Origin: an uncultured Bacteroides sp.
GTDB taxonomy: Bacteria; Bacteroidota; Bacteroidia; Bacteroidales; Bacteroidaceae
NCBI GenBank assembly: GCA_959606905.1
Contig: CAUHML010000028.1
Coordinates: forward strand, 1 to 39,268
Length of the DNA: 39,268 nucleotides
Reading direction: 5' to 3'
Under the pieces are notes generated by a model. It saw nothing but the letters and a program-made list of their open reading frames with translations, was not told where the DNA came from and did no database searches. Positions 28,841 through 38,000 of the stretch are shown here, piece by piece; within the stretch, counting starts at the first letter, position 1, and each line of letters opens with the position of its first letter. The position numbers and the translations under genes are program-made.

Positions 28841-28873
28841 TCACCAATTATTATCCAAGCCTTGAACTATTTT
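28841..28873. promoter_or_regulatory. Second conserved upstream element (SusC copy)
   Basis: A 33-bp block beginning TCACCAATTATTATCCAAG matches 34873-34905 in the S41/HTCS intergenic region at 29 of 33 positions. It lies 35 bp further upstream than the HTCS half-sites. The remainder of the 364-bp gap 28667-29030 holds the SusC leader and promoter on one side and a long hairpin on the other. Confidence 0.55.
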
Positions 28874-28912
28874 ATCCAAACTCCATATTTAAGTGCTTCT
28901 ATTATCAATAAG

Positions 28913-28964
28913 TGCCTTACCCCAATTAGCATCCCAATGGAATTAAACTAATTGAAGTAAGGCA
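28913..28964. repeat. Long two-tier inverted repeat
   Basis: TGCCTTAC (28913-28920) pairs with GTAAGGCA (28957-28964). Inside it CAATTAG (28923-28929) pairs with CTAATTG (28948-28954), separated from the outer stem by a symmetrical 2x2 internal loop. The apical loop is 18 nt. No T-run follows on either strand, so an ordinary intrinsic terminator is not supported, although it sits just past the end of the broken propeller gene. Confidence 0.55.
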
Positions 28965-29030
28965 TCTTACACTAAGCGACTGCTTACTGCAGGATTTATA
29001 AACCCCAGATATCTTCTATCGACGAACCCG

Positions 29031-30239
29031 CTATTTATCTTTCATTTTAGCAAAGAGAACCACATTATTTCCCCCTTCATCCAATGATTTCACTAATGTT
29101 TGGATACGTTTCCGCACATCGTTCGGAAGATCTTTCCGGGCCAATTCTTTTTCCAATGTTTCTTTTAATTGGGCAGGTTCCATATTGTTAATATAATAGC
29201 CATTGGCAAACGAGGGCCATATCTGCATCTTCTTCGTTCCCAGGAAATCATTATATAAGCGGAAATAGTTGCCGTGCAGGGTTTGTTTGTCAACGATATA
29301 TTTGGCAGGTCTACTTCCACTCCAGGTATTTGCTGACACTTGTACCGGAACAGAAACATCGCTAACGAAGTGACGTGGATATTCAGTATAGCCATGCCAT
29401 GGGATTTCTTCCTTGTTCGGATAACTCACTGTGAACCGGGCTTCAAGCCTGTTTTGTTGTGAATTATAATGATCAAACTATCTACCCGCGGAGAAGGCAC
29501 GATAGTCATCAGCATAACGCTGTAATCGGAAGTATTCTTATCCATAAAAACTTCATTACTGAAATCACGGAACCATCAGATGTAGGGCAGGAATAAAATT
29601 TTTGCGTTTACCTTCAAAGTCCTGTGTCCATACTACAGCCGGAGTACCTTGGAAAGGTAGCGTCGTCACCGTTACTTCCGACTTCTTTGTGTCGACTTTG
29701 AATTGTCCTTTAGGGACACGCAAACACAAAGGGATGGAAGGTTGAGGGTTTCCTTTCAAGTCGAATACCAATAGCTTATTACTCTGCCAGGGTAAGATAT
29801 AGATACGGTCATGCGCTTCATCCAATTGCTCGGCATAGGTATTGGCATACTCGTTCGGACCTTCTCCATAAGCTCCAATAGTAGTAACAAATTTGCCGTC
29901 ACGAGTAAACAGTTTATATGGAGTCTGCTTTTTATTACTCACCAAGATATAATTATCACTCACTGTGGTACGGACCCATCCCCCTATCAACGCCTCATCC
30001 CGATTGTCCAGTTTCACAATTTGAAGCTCTTCGGTCAAATAACTGAGTGGAATATCCACGGTGTCTTTCAATGCTTTCAAGTCACAGGAAATCAGTGTTC
30101 CGGTAGGTGTTGAGATTCGCTTACCTACAACTGGCGACAAAGCCAAAGGATCTTTTGTTACCTCACTGTTGAAGATAAAAGCAACCAGCGCGAACAGCCC
30201 CAAAGTACACAAACTCAAAATCATAATTTTCTTTTTCAT
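29031..30239 (-). pseudogene. Frameshifted six-bladed beta-propeller gene
   Basis: Two pieces in the same frame (29565-30239 and 29031-29429) are joined by a segment in another frame. In the +1 frame the segment reads DFSNEVFMDKNTSDYSVMLM and continues TIVPSPRVDS; then the original frame resumes upstream of 29429 with FDHYNSQQNRLEARF. The simplest reading is one extra base in the GG at 29569-29570 and one missing base near 29472-29474, two compensating frameshifts. Restored, the product would be about 402 residues with an N-terminal hydrophobic anchor (MKKKIMILSLCTLGLFALVAF) and propeller repeats (YKLFTRDGKFVTTIGAYGEGPNEY), like Bacteroides 6-bladed beta-propeller exported proteins (BF3164-like). 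Sequencing error remains possible. Confidence 0.72.
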
Positions 30240-30278
30240 ACGAACATGTATTTAGTTAGTTTCAAATGAATATTGGGA

Positions 30279-30310
30279 CAAAAGTAGATGGAAAGCAATA
30301 AGGCAACAAA
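30279..30310 (-). promoter_or_regulatory. Consensus Bacteroides promoter for the beta-propeller gene
   Basis: On the minus strand TTTG (30307-30310) and TACTTTTG (30279-30286) are separated by 20 bp, a full match to the TTTG-N19-21-TAnnTTTG consensus. It lies 40 bp upstream of the start at 30239. The promoter is intact although the gene is broken. The rest of 30240-30431 shows no gene. Confidence 0.65.
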
Positions 30311-30431
30311 AAAAGCAGCGGACAAAAAAGATGACGCCAGACGAATACATATCATTGATTATCAATGAAATAAGCATCTATCGCATTCTTTAAGAGGCGG
30401 ACAAATACATTGAATCCCCAAAAATCAACAG

Positions 30432-32051
30432 CTAAAACGCCTTAAGAAAACTGTCTAAACTTACATTTTCATCCGTAATACCCAGCCTGTCTGTTTTAAT
30501 ACGGTATTTCCGTTTGGTAATAGCTGCTTTACTGACACAATAAATATCTGAAAGGTCTTGTATGTTAACATTAATCTTGACGAGACAACAGAAACCAATA
30601 TCCTTATTGTTCAATAACGGATAAATTTGTTCCAGTCTTGTCGCAAAATGGTCGAAAGCTTCGTTGACAACAGAAATCACCTCTACCCACTCCGCATCCG
30701 TCACTACAATTTTACGACTGGAAGCCACTTCATCCTGACTTTCATCATTATGGAGCGAAGGTAACTTCCGAAAAAAGGCTATCCGCCTGAAAAGGGTCTC
30801 ACGCAATTCTGCTTCTTTATTTTGCAAACGGATTTCTTGCTCCCGTAGTCCGCTGAGCTCCGCCTCTTTGTGTAGCAAAAGATTTTCCCGTTGCAGCCGT
30901 TTCTTCTTCTCCTTCTGATAAAAGAAAAACACTATAAAACCGACACTAAGCAAAGCTGTTACAATGCCCAGCATCCATAGTTCTTTTCCGCGTTGTTTCA
31001 AATGCAACTGAAAAAGTTCGTTTTTTAATTTAAGCTCATTATATTCTCTTCTTTGTATTTCCGTCTTGGTACTAGTCAGTATATCGTCCTTAATCTTATT
31101 CTCCTTTTGTTTGATATAGAAAGCCTGTTCCGGATATTCTTTTTCATTGATTAAGTCAAATAAGAGGGCATTGGCTTCCACGGCAATAAAATCCGAAGAA
31201 GAGGTCGCGGCCTGTTGATAGTAATACTTGGCAGAGTCCGTCTGATTCAATGCCTCATAAGATTTGCCACGAAGAAGAAAATAGTGAGGTATGACATGAC
31301 GGCTATGCCGTTGAGCCGATAATTGACGGAGATACAATAGTGATGTTTGGAAGTCTTTTGCCTCCAAACTGGTAGTCAATAAGTTCTCCAGTACATGATA
31401 ATTTAAATATTGGTAATTGGGAGAATCTGCAAACTCTCCCATTAATTGTAGAGACTCTTGTGTATATCTGTCATAGCCCTGTACTTTTTTCAGAAGATTC
31501 AAGTAAAGTCTACTTGCTGAAAAATAGGCAAGAGTATCTTTGTTTTTACGAGTTAACCACCGACTACTGTCTGCCATATTCAATGCCTGCCCATAATTCT
31601 GATTTCTTGAATAGACTACTCTTTTAAGGCCATACAATTGTGTTCTTAATGTATCATTCAGCAGTTGTTGTCGTAGAAGATTATCCGAAATCAGCAATGT
31701 AGAATCAGGCTGGTTACTATATAAATAGGAAGCACTTTGGGCTATACGCGCTTGAAGACATTGAGATAACTGCCCATTTTGCATATAGCGATGGATGGCA
31801 GTCTGCAATAACGATTCTACTGGTTTCCCGGTTTTCCACAAAGTTGCTTTATAGGATAAAAAGTAATAATCTCCCTGCTCTTTAGAAGATAAATTCTCCG
31901 GTTTATCTATTTGCTGAAGATAAAAGAAAATACTATCGACAGAAACATTTTCCATCTGCATAGCCTTTTTCAAAACTGAAGACGGGGAAGAGTGGCAGGC
32001 GGTCAATGTGATAACCCATCCAACAAGTAGAAGTATAGTACGATAATTCAT
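30432..32051 (-). CDS. Membrane-anchored TPR protein with C-terminal HTH-like domain
   Basis: A 539-residue protein. The N-terminus has a signal or lipobox-like sequence (ITLTAC, Cys19), then TPR-like helices to about residue 315. A transmembrane helix (about 358-378; LGIVTALLSVGFIVFFFY) is followed by a Glu/Arg-rich coiled coil (about 380-425). The C-terminal domain (about 450-530) contains LLNNKDIGFCCLVKINVNIQ and SDIYCVSKAAITKRKYRI, which looks like a DNA-binding helix-turn-helix. This layout (periplasmic TPR, one TM, cytoplasmic HTH) is used by Bacteroidota membrane-bound regulators, so a one-protein sensor-regulator is likely. It starts 36 bp after the HU-like gene and may be co-transcribed with it. 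Ligand and targets are unknown. A lipid anchor plus a TM helix would be odd; a plain signal sequence is also possible. Confidence 0.65.
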   Translation of the reverse strand: MNYRTILLLVGWVITLTACHSSPSSVLKKAMQMENVSVDSIFFYLQQIDKPENLSSKEQGDYYFLSYKATLWKTGKPVESLLQTAIHRYMQNGQLSQCLQARIAQSASYLYSNQPDSTLLISDNLLRQQLLNDTLRTQLYGLKRVVYSRNQNYGQALNMADSSRWLTRKNKDTLAYFSASRLYLNLLKKVQGYDRYTQESLQLMGEFADSPNYQYLNYHVLENLLTTSLEAKDFQTSLLYLRQLSAQRHSRHVIPHYFLLRGKSYEALNQTDSAKYYYQQAATSSSDFIAVEANALLFDLINEKEYPEQAFYIKQKENKIKDDILTSTKTEIQRREYNELKLKNELFQLHLKQRGKELWMLGIVTALLSVGFIVFFFYQKEKKKRLQRENLLLHKEAELSGLREQEIRLQNKEAELRETLFRRIAFFRKLPSLHNDESQDEVASSRKIVVTDAEWVEVISVVNEAFDHFATRLEQIYPLLNNKDIGFCCLVKINVNIQDLSDIYCVSKAAITKRKYRIKTDRLGITDENVSLDSFLKAF

Positions 32052-32087
32052 AGTTGCTTAATTTTGACTCACCAGGATTATGTAAGT

Positions 32088-32693
32088 TTACGCCCCTTTT
32101 ATATATACTACCGAACGTCCGTATCCATACTTTTTCAATATCCCTTGCTCGATAAAAGAGTTGATATCCTGCAATGCCTGCGTTTTTGTCTTTCCGACAA
32201 GCTGTGCATAATCCCGCCGATTGATACACGGATGTTCTTCTAAAAACTTTGTCAAACGTTGCAGGCACTTCTTTTCAGACAACGGATTCTTTACACGAAA
32301 CGGCGAATGATAAAGTTGTAACTTGAGTTCACTCTCAATATCCTTTTTAAACTGCCGGTTGACACGGAAATTAACATCTTTCAGAGATACGGACGGTGAA
32401 CGCAATTCTTTTGATTCCATTACTTTCTTGTCAACACTCAATGAAAGAGTGAAATAACCAATATCTCCCAGCTCTACAGAAAACCCTTTTAAGAGTAAAT
32501 GCCGCAGTTCTTTTGATATAGCTTCTATAATGCCCACCACTTGCGCATGAGGCATATGCTGAAACGCAGTCACCTGTTCCACAAACTCTTCAGCCGTATA
32601 ACTGCCCTTCAAGACGACCCGTGCATGTAAAGGCTGTTCTTCCCCGCTTTTAGCAAGATCGGGAGTTTCATAAAGATCATAATTTACACTCAT
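32088..32693 (-). CDS. HU-like DNA-binding protein with C-terminal winged-helix-like domain
   Basis: A 201-residue cytoplasmic protein. Residues 1-125 resemble the HU/IHF-like domain (HU-HIG type) found in many Bacteroides paralogues: HARVVLKGSYTAEEFVEQVT, then a helix with VVGIIEAISKELRHLLLKG and the beta-arm lead SVELGDIGYFTLSLS. Residues about 135-201 (CINRRDYAQLVGKTKTQAL, INSFIEQGILKKYG) look like a winged helix. It probably binds and bends DNA as an architectural or regulatory protein. It precedes the TPR/HTH gene in the same orientation. A regularly spaced palindrome array lies 78-135 bp upstream of its start and may be its control region. Confidence 0.75.
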   Translation of the reverse strand: MSVNYDLYETPDLAKSGEEQPLHARVVLKGSYTAEEFVEQVTAFQHMPHAQVVGIIEAISKELRHLLLKGFSVELGDIGYFTLSLSVDKKVMESKELRSPSVSLKDVNFRVNRQFKKDIESELKLQLYHSPFRVKNPLSEKKCLQRLTKFLEEHPCINRRDYAQLVGKTKTQALQDINSFIEQGILKKYGYGRSVVYIKGA

Positions 32694-32770
32694 TATTTAT
32701 TAGCTTTTCATTAGGAAGGATTGATAACCTCTCTCCCATAAATTAATTTTCTAAAACACATTCCAGTTTC

Positions 32771-32828
32771 CGATTGACTTAAGTCAATCGATAGTTTAAC
32801 TTAAGTCATTCTTTCGTTCAACTTAAGT
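32771..32828. promoter_or_regulatory. Three ACTTAAGT palindromes at exact 22-bp spacing
   Basis: CGATTGACTTAAGTCAATCG (32771-32790) is a perfect 20-bp palindrome. ACTTAAGT recurs at 32799-32806 and 32821-32828. The three dyad centres are at 32780.5, 32802.5 and 32824.5, exactly 22 bp apart, or two helical turns. A possible minus-strand -7 box TACATTTG (32856-32863) lies upstream, so the array would fall in the leader of the HU-like gene. The surrounding 338-bp gap 32694-33031 contains no gene; a weak TGAGATT/AATCTCA hairpin is at 32896-32919. Confidence 0.6.
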
Positions 32829-33031
32829 AAAACGAAAAACAGAGTACTAATGAAACAAATGTACGTAGAATAAACGTATACTAATCTATATAAAGTGAGA
32901 TTTTATTTTCTGAATCTCATTTGTCCTTAGTTATTTGCCAATGCTCTTTTCATCTTTAACTCTCATCCAACAACGGACCTTTGACTGTTCTCCAACCTTA
33001 TATTTACTAAACAAAGGATTTTCACTGCTTT

Positions 33032-34723
33032 TCATTTATTGTTTAAATACTTTATAGCAGCTTCCAAAACTTCATCACGTCCTTTACATATGCCTTGAAT
33101 TGTGTTTTTAACTTCAATATCAGGAAGAATGCCGATTTGCTGGGTTTCCGACTTATCAGGATAGTAAACTCCAAGTCCTGTAAATGTTGCTCTGAAGTTA
33201 CCAGGCAAAATGATTGATGAACAATTGCCATCAGCCCCGGCAGTTGTACTTCCCATAACAACAGTATTGGGAGTACATCTATATTTCATAGTCATAAATT
33301 CTGCATGGCTTTGTGTTACCTCATTTACTAGGATAACTTTTTTACCTTGATAATAATCTTCATTCTCTTTTCCAGCTTTTATTATAGGACCGAAGGTAAA
33401 CAATCCTGGCTGCAAAAGACTTCCGTGAGTAAATATCGAGAAGTTTGTAGAAGATGGATACAGAGTATTATACTCCCAATATCCTTCAATTTTCTTCATT
33501 ACAGGATATGCTCTCAAATCAATAATCATCTTTTTTGCTTTTATCTCTTGGGGAACTTTTCCACCAATGTTACTCCCCAAATATAAATACAAAATATCAG
33601 AAGGGAGAACTGTAACAAGTGGATGAGGCTTTTCGAAGATAGTAGATTCACGCATTCTATTCGGTAAACATTTGATTCTTGATTTTTCTACAACACCATT
33701 CCTTTCATAGTCTACATACAATAGTGTATCATTGGACCATAAAAGTTCATCAACAGCTATCCTTCTCAACAAAGAAGCTTTGTTAGAAGCTGATATGTAT
33801 GGCGTGATACGTTTTATGATGGAATCTACCGCTTCACTGTTGATACGTAGAATCACATCTCCCGGCTGCAAAATTTGCTTCTCCTCCTTGAACTCGGATT
33901 TTAATTCATAATATTCTGTTACTACAGCTTTGCCTTCAATGAAACGTATCACAACGGGTACTAAATATTTTTTTGTTGGTCCGCCATAAATACCGGCATG
34001 AGTATCATGGATTTCTGCAATAAATCTCTTTAAAGCACTCTCGTAATCCATTCTGCTGGTAATTTCCAGAAATAAAGGTATATGATTCAATAATATCTCA
34101 TTCCAATTGTCCTTAAGAAGATATTTGTAAGGAAAATAATATTGAATTGCATTCCATAACCGGAATAAAGATAAGAGCTGATAGTCAATATTCGGAAAAG
34201 TACATTTAGAATATCTTTCTTCGTGCTCAAATACTGCATTTCCCATATTTATCACCCCTAAATTCACATAATAACTTGCCGTATCCCTTTCTGCATCCCT
34301 AATTTCTTTTAACCTATCTGACAGTATCGTTCCCAAGTTACTTTTATCTTCTATCCAATCCAAATCAGGAAGTAATTTTATCGAATCCGACGCACACAGA
34401 CTATAGATCCCATTCTTCTTTTTAAAATCAAATTGATCTATCCATTTTACTAAAACCTCATTCCGCTTTTCTTTTGAGGGAAGAGATACTAAAGAAGGCA
34501 TTATACAAAGCAGTTCACGATCCCAATCATATTCTCCGGCACGTACCGATGGGTGATAGTATTTCATAAATCCCCAAACCTTACACAACAAAGCCAGATT
34601 CTCTACATCTGCATGGGTATATTCCCCTCCAGGCATTTCGGGCGACATATTATTATCCTTATGTAAAGAAATACAAGAACAACACCACCATACAAATGAC
34701 ACGATCAACAAGAATCTGGACAT
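33032..34723 (-). CDS. S41-family serine peptidase lipoprotein
   Basis: A 563-residue lipoprotein with a Cys-rich signal end (FVWWCCSCISL). An N-terminal helical region (about 35-235) precedes a PDZ-like segment (about 265-345; LQPGDVILRINSEAVDSIIK) and the S41 core (about 365-555). The catalytic Ser472 lies in TQSHAEFMTM (S-x-A-E pattern), and GSTTAGADGNCSSI follows as in tail-specific proteases. LGVYYPD and GILPDIEV are typical of this family's end region. It probably cleaves peptides in the periplasm or at the cell surface. It diverges from the HTCS gene, and its promoter carries a degenerate copy of the HTCS direct repeat at the exact spacing, so it likely belongs to the PUL regulon despite lying 4 kb from SusC. 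Confidence 0.85.
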   Translation of the reverse strand: MSRFLLIVSFVWWCCSCISLHKDNNMSPEMPGGEYTHADVENLALLCKVWGFMKYYHPSVRAGEYDWDRELLCIMPSLVSLPSKEKRNEVLVKWIDQFDFKKKNGIYSLCASDSIKLLPDLDWIEDKSNLGTILSDRLKEIRDAERDTASYYVNLGVINMGNAVFEHEERYSKCTFPNIDYQLLSLFRLWNAIQYYFPYKYLLKDNWNEILLNHIPLFLEITSRMDYESALKRFIAEIHDTHAGIYGGPTKKYLVPVVIRFIEGKAVVTEYYELKSEFKEEKQILQPGDVILRINSEAVDSIIKRITPYISASNKASLLRRIAVDELLWSNDTLLYVDYERNGVVEKSRIKCLPNRMRESTIFEKPHPLVTVLPSDILYLYLGSNIGGKVPQEIKAKKMIIDLRAYPVMKKIEGYWEYNTLYPSSTNFSIFTHGSLLQPGLFTFGPIIKAGKENEDYYQGKKVILVNEVTQSHAEFMTMKYRCTPNTVVMGSTTAGADGNCSSIILPGNFRATFTGLGVYYPDKSETQQIGILPDIEVKNTIQGICKGRDEVLEAAIKYLNNK

Positions 34724-34762
34724 AGTACTAAATTTTAATTAGTTAAGCATTAACGATAGCTG

Positions 34763-34825
34763 CAAATGTAACCGAAGTTTTATTAGAACACAAACAATAT
34801 TGTACAGAAAAACAACAATGTTATT
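34763..34825 (-). promoter_or_regulatory. HTCS-type regulated promoter of the S41 peptidase gene (degenerate copy)
   Basis: Minus-strand -7 box TACATTTG (34763-34770). Half-sites TACAATATTG (34795-34804) and AATAACATTG (34816-34825) are 21 bp apart and start 24 bp from the -7 box, the same geometry as the three stronger sites. The sequence between the half-sites keeps the shared TTGTTTTTCTG-like core. Confidence 0.6.
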
Positions 34826-34872
34826 AAGCTATACTCATTTAAGGATAGCCACAGACTAATCCGTATGCATTT

Positions 34873-34905
34873 TCACCAATAATTATCCAAGATTTGAACG
34901 ATTTT
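34873..34905. promoter_or_regulatory. Second conserved upstream element (S41/HTCS copy)
   Basis: A 33-bp block beginning TCACCAATAATTATCCAAG matches 28841-28873 upstream of SusC at 29 of 33 positions. It lies 47 bp beyond the HTCS half-sites, between the divergent S41 and HTCS promoters. The 306-bp gap 34724-35029 otherwise holds only these promoters. Confidence 0.55.
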
Positions 34906-34955
34906 TTTGTTCACTTTCAAAAGTTTTATTCCACACCTAAAAAGACAGCCTATCA

Positions 34956-34987
34956 TTTGCTTTTGCTACTAATTCTTCCTAATATTG
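34956..34987 (+). promoter_or_regulatory. Promoter of the HTCS gene
   Basis: TTTG at 34956-34959 and TAATATTG at 34980-34987 are 20 bp apart, one base off the TTTG-N19-21-TAnnTTTG consensus. It would give a leader of about 35 nt before the ATG at 35030. A near-consensus promoter with no adjacent activator half-site fits constitutive low-level expression of the regulator. Confidence 0.55.
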
Positions 34988-35029
34988 TCCTATACTAATG
35001 AAAACTAATACACATAAAATGAATCCCCC

Positions 35030-38000
35030 ATGAAAAAAATCGTTCTTTTGATAACCATACAAATCCTGTGCATGCATTCATTCGTCGTGAATGCGCAGCG
35101 TATATTTTCCACCTCCTATACAATGGATGATGGACTGGCAGCCAACAGAGTATACAGCATTTTGCAAGATTCATGCGGATTCATGTGGTTCGGTACCGAT
35201 GATGGATTAAGCAGATTCGACGGTATTGCATTCAAGAACTACTATCTATCAGAATATATCAACGCAACAACCAGCAACAGCGTCAAGAAAATATTTATCG
35301 ACCGCAGGGGCAGAATGTGGATAGGATTGGATACCGGAATTGTCATTTACGACTCGAAAACAGACACTTTCCAACCTTTCCATGCCAAAACTGAAACTGG
35401 AGAAATGATACAAATCTACGTCACCGATATGATAGAAGACAGTGACGGAGAAGTATGGATTGCAACGAGTGGAGAAGGGCTTTACCGTTTTTCTCCATCT
35501 GATAAAGTCAGGCTTAGAGTATACCGGAATATTCCCGGAAAGATTAATAGCATCTCCCAAAACATTATCATGACATTGCAGCAAGACAGTAAACAAAACA
35601 TTTGGATAGGAACCTATTCGGAAGGATTATGCTGCTTTGATAAACAGAAAAACACGTTCGTCACTTACAAAAAGAGCAATCACCCTAATAGTTTATCAGA
35701 TAATTCCATTCAGAAAGTGTTTGAAGACTCACACGGCAATTTATGGATAGGAACTTTTCAGAACGGGCTCGACCTGTTCAATCCAGTGACTAAAACTTTC
35801 ACCAACTACCGGGACAGAAGTCCAAACAACCTATTATATCATATCCACGACATTAAAGAATACAGACCTGGCGAGTTGTTCATTTCATCCGACAACGGTA
35901 TGGGAATTTTTAAAGCAGACAAAGGAGAAATTATACAATCCGACAATCCGAATCTGAAAATAAGAACCGGAGCCAATAAGTTTATATATACCATCTATAT
36001 GGATAAGGAAGAAAGCCTCTGGCTGGGCTCCTATTTCGATGGAATCAAATTCTATTCGGCATTTCAGAATAATTTCAAATATTATAGCTGTTCATCATCG
36101 TCCACGCCACAATCAGGAAAAGTAATCAATGTTATCAAAGAAGACAAAGATGATAAATACTGGATAGGTACGGATGACAATGGCATTTTCCGATTTGATG
36201 CCAAAACTCAAGAAATTACCCCTTTCCGGGATGCAGCTAGTATAGGCACAACTTACTATTGTATACACGATCTGCTGGTAGACGGAGATAAACTATATGC
36301 CGCCACTTATGGAAGAGGTTTGGAGGTGATTAATTTAAAAACAGGAAAAGTGGAAAGTTTTCTCGATAATCCGGAAGATTCAACATCTATCCCCTCCTCA
36401 CGGGTATTCACTCTATATAAAGCCAGTAATGGATGTATTTACGTGGGCACTTCTGCAGGATTCTGTTACTATAACCCCGAAAAAAACAATTTCATCAGAA
36501 TTGGTTCTTTTACAGGCAAAATATCGGATATCATTGAAGATTATTTCGGAAGAATATGGATAGGAACAAGCATCAGTGGATTATATTCATACAATGTCAG
36601 AACCCAAAAGATAACATCTTATCAACGTTCAGACCATCCGAATTCACTAACAAAGAATGTAATCACCACGCTAGCTATCGACAACAAGAAACGACTATGG
36701 GTGGGAACTTATGGGCAAGGACTTTGTAGATATAATGATGAAACAGATGATTTTACCAGATACGACTACCTAAAGTTGCCGAATAAAATCATCACTTCCA
36801 TTATCCCTAAAGGAGACTTATTATGGATTAGTACCAATAAGGGACTTGCTGTATACAATCCGGATACAGAATATCTAAAAACCTATTCGAAATCAAACGG
36901 ACTATACAATGAACAATTCACACCATGTTCAGGCTTTGAATCTTCTGACGGTAGACTATTTTTGGGTTCGACAGACGGTTTCTGTTATTTCTTCCCGCAA
37001 GACTTAAGAGAAAATACATACAATCCACCTGTCGTCCTCACTAATATGACCATTTTCGGAAAAGACATACAGGCCGATACATCCCATTCACCCATTCGCC
37101 AATCCATAGGATATACAGATGAGATTGTGTTGAAATATAACCAGTCCATGATCGGATTCGATTTTGCCGCACTAAGCTACATTGCTCCCAAAGAGAATGA
37201 TTATCAATATATGCTGGAAGGTCTGGATAGCGAATGGCAGTTCACTAAAGGAAGTAACAACCATCTTTCCTATGCAAACTTACCTGTCGGTGAATATGTA
37301 TTAAGGATCAAGGGAACGAACAGCGATAAACTATGGAGCAGTAATGAAGTACAGCTAAAAATCAAGGTGCTGCCTCCATTCTTCCGGTCGCAACTGGCTT
37401 ATCTGATCTATGCCCTCGTCCTGTTAATTGCGATTATGTTAACCGTATGGTATTACGTAAAACGTACGGAGAAACATCAGAAAGAACGCATCAAGAGGCT
37501 GAACGATGAAAAAGAAAAAGAGCTCTATAACTCCAAAATAGATTTCTTCACTAACATTGCCCATGAGATTCGAACTCCTTTGAGCCTTATTATCGGCCCA
37601 TTGGAATACCTGATGAAAACTTCAAGTATCAACAATGTGTATGGGGAATACCTAAGTATTATTGAACAGAATTACAAACGCTTGTATGCGCTTGTCACCC
37701 AATTGCTGGATTTCCGCAAAGTAGATACGGGATCTTATAAACTATCGTACGACTGTTACCGGATTAAAGAAATAATATGCAAAGTAAGCTGCATTTTTGA
37801 ATTATCTGCCAGACAAAAGAAAGTGACGATTGACACTTCCTCTATCCCGGAAGAACTGAGCATCGTCATAGATGAAGAAGCTTTTACCAAGATTATCAGC
37901 AATCTACTAAGCAATGCCTTGAAATATGCCAAAAGCACGATTCGTATTACGACTATAGAAAAGGATTCCGAGATAGTAGTCACCGTGACCGATGACGGTA

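Noticed and set aside
32896..32919. TGAGATT/AATCTCA hairpin after the S41 gene
   Set aside because: Short AT-rich stem and only a weak T-rich tail on the minus strand; too weak to list as a terminator.
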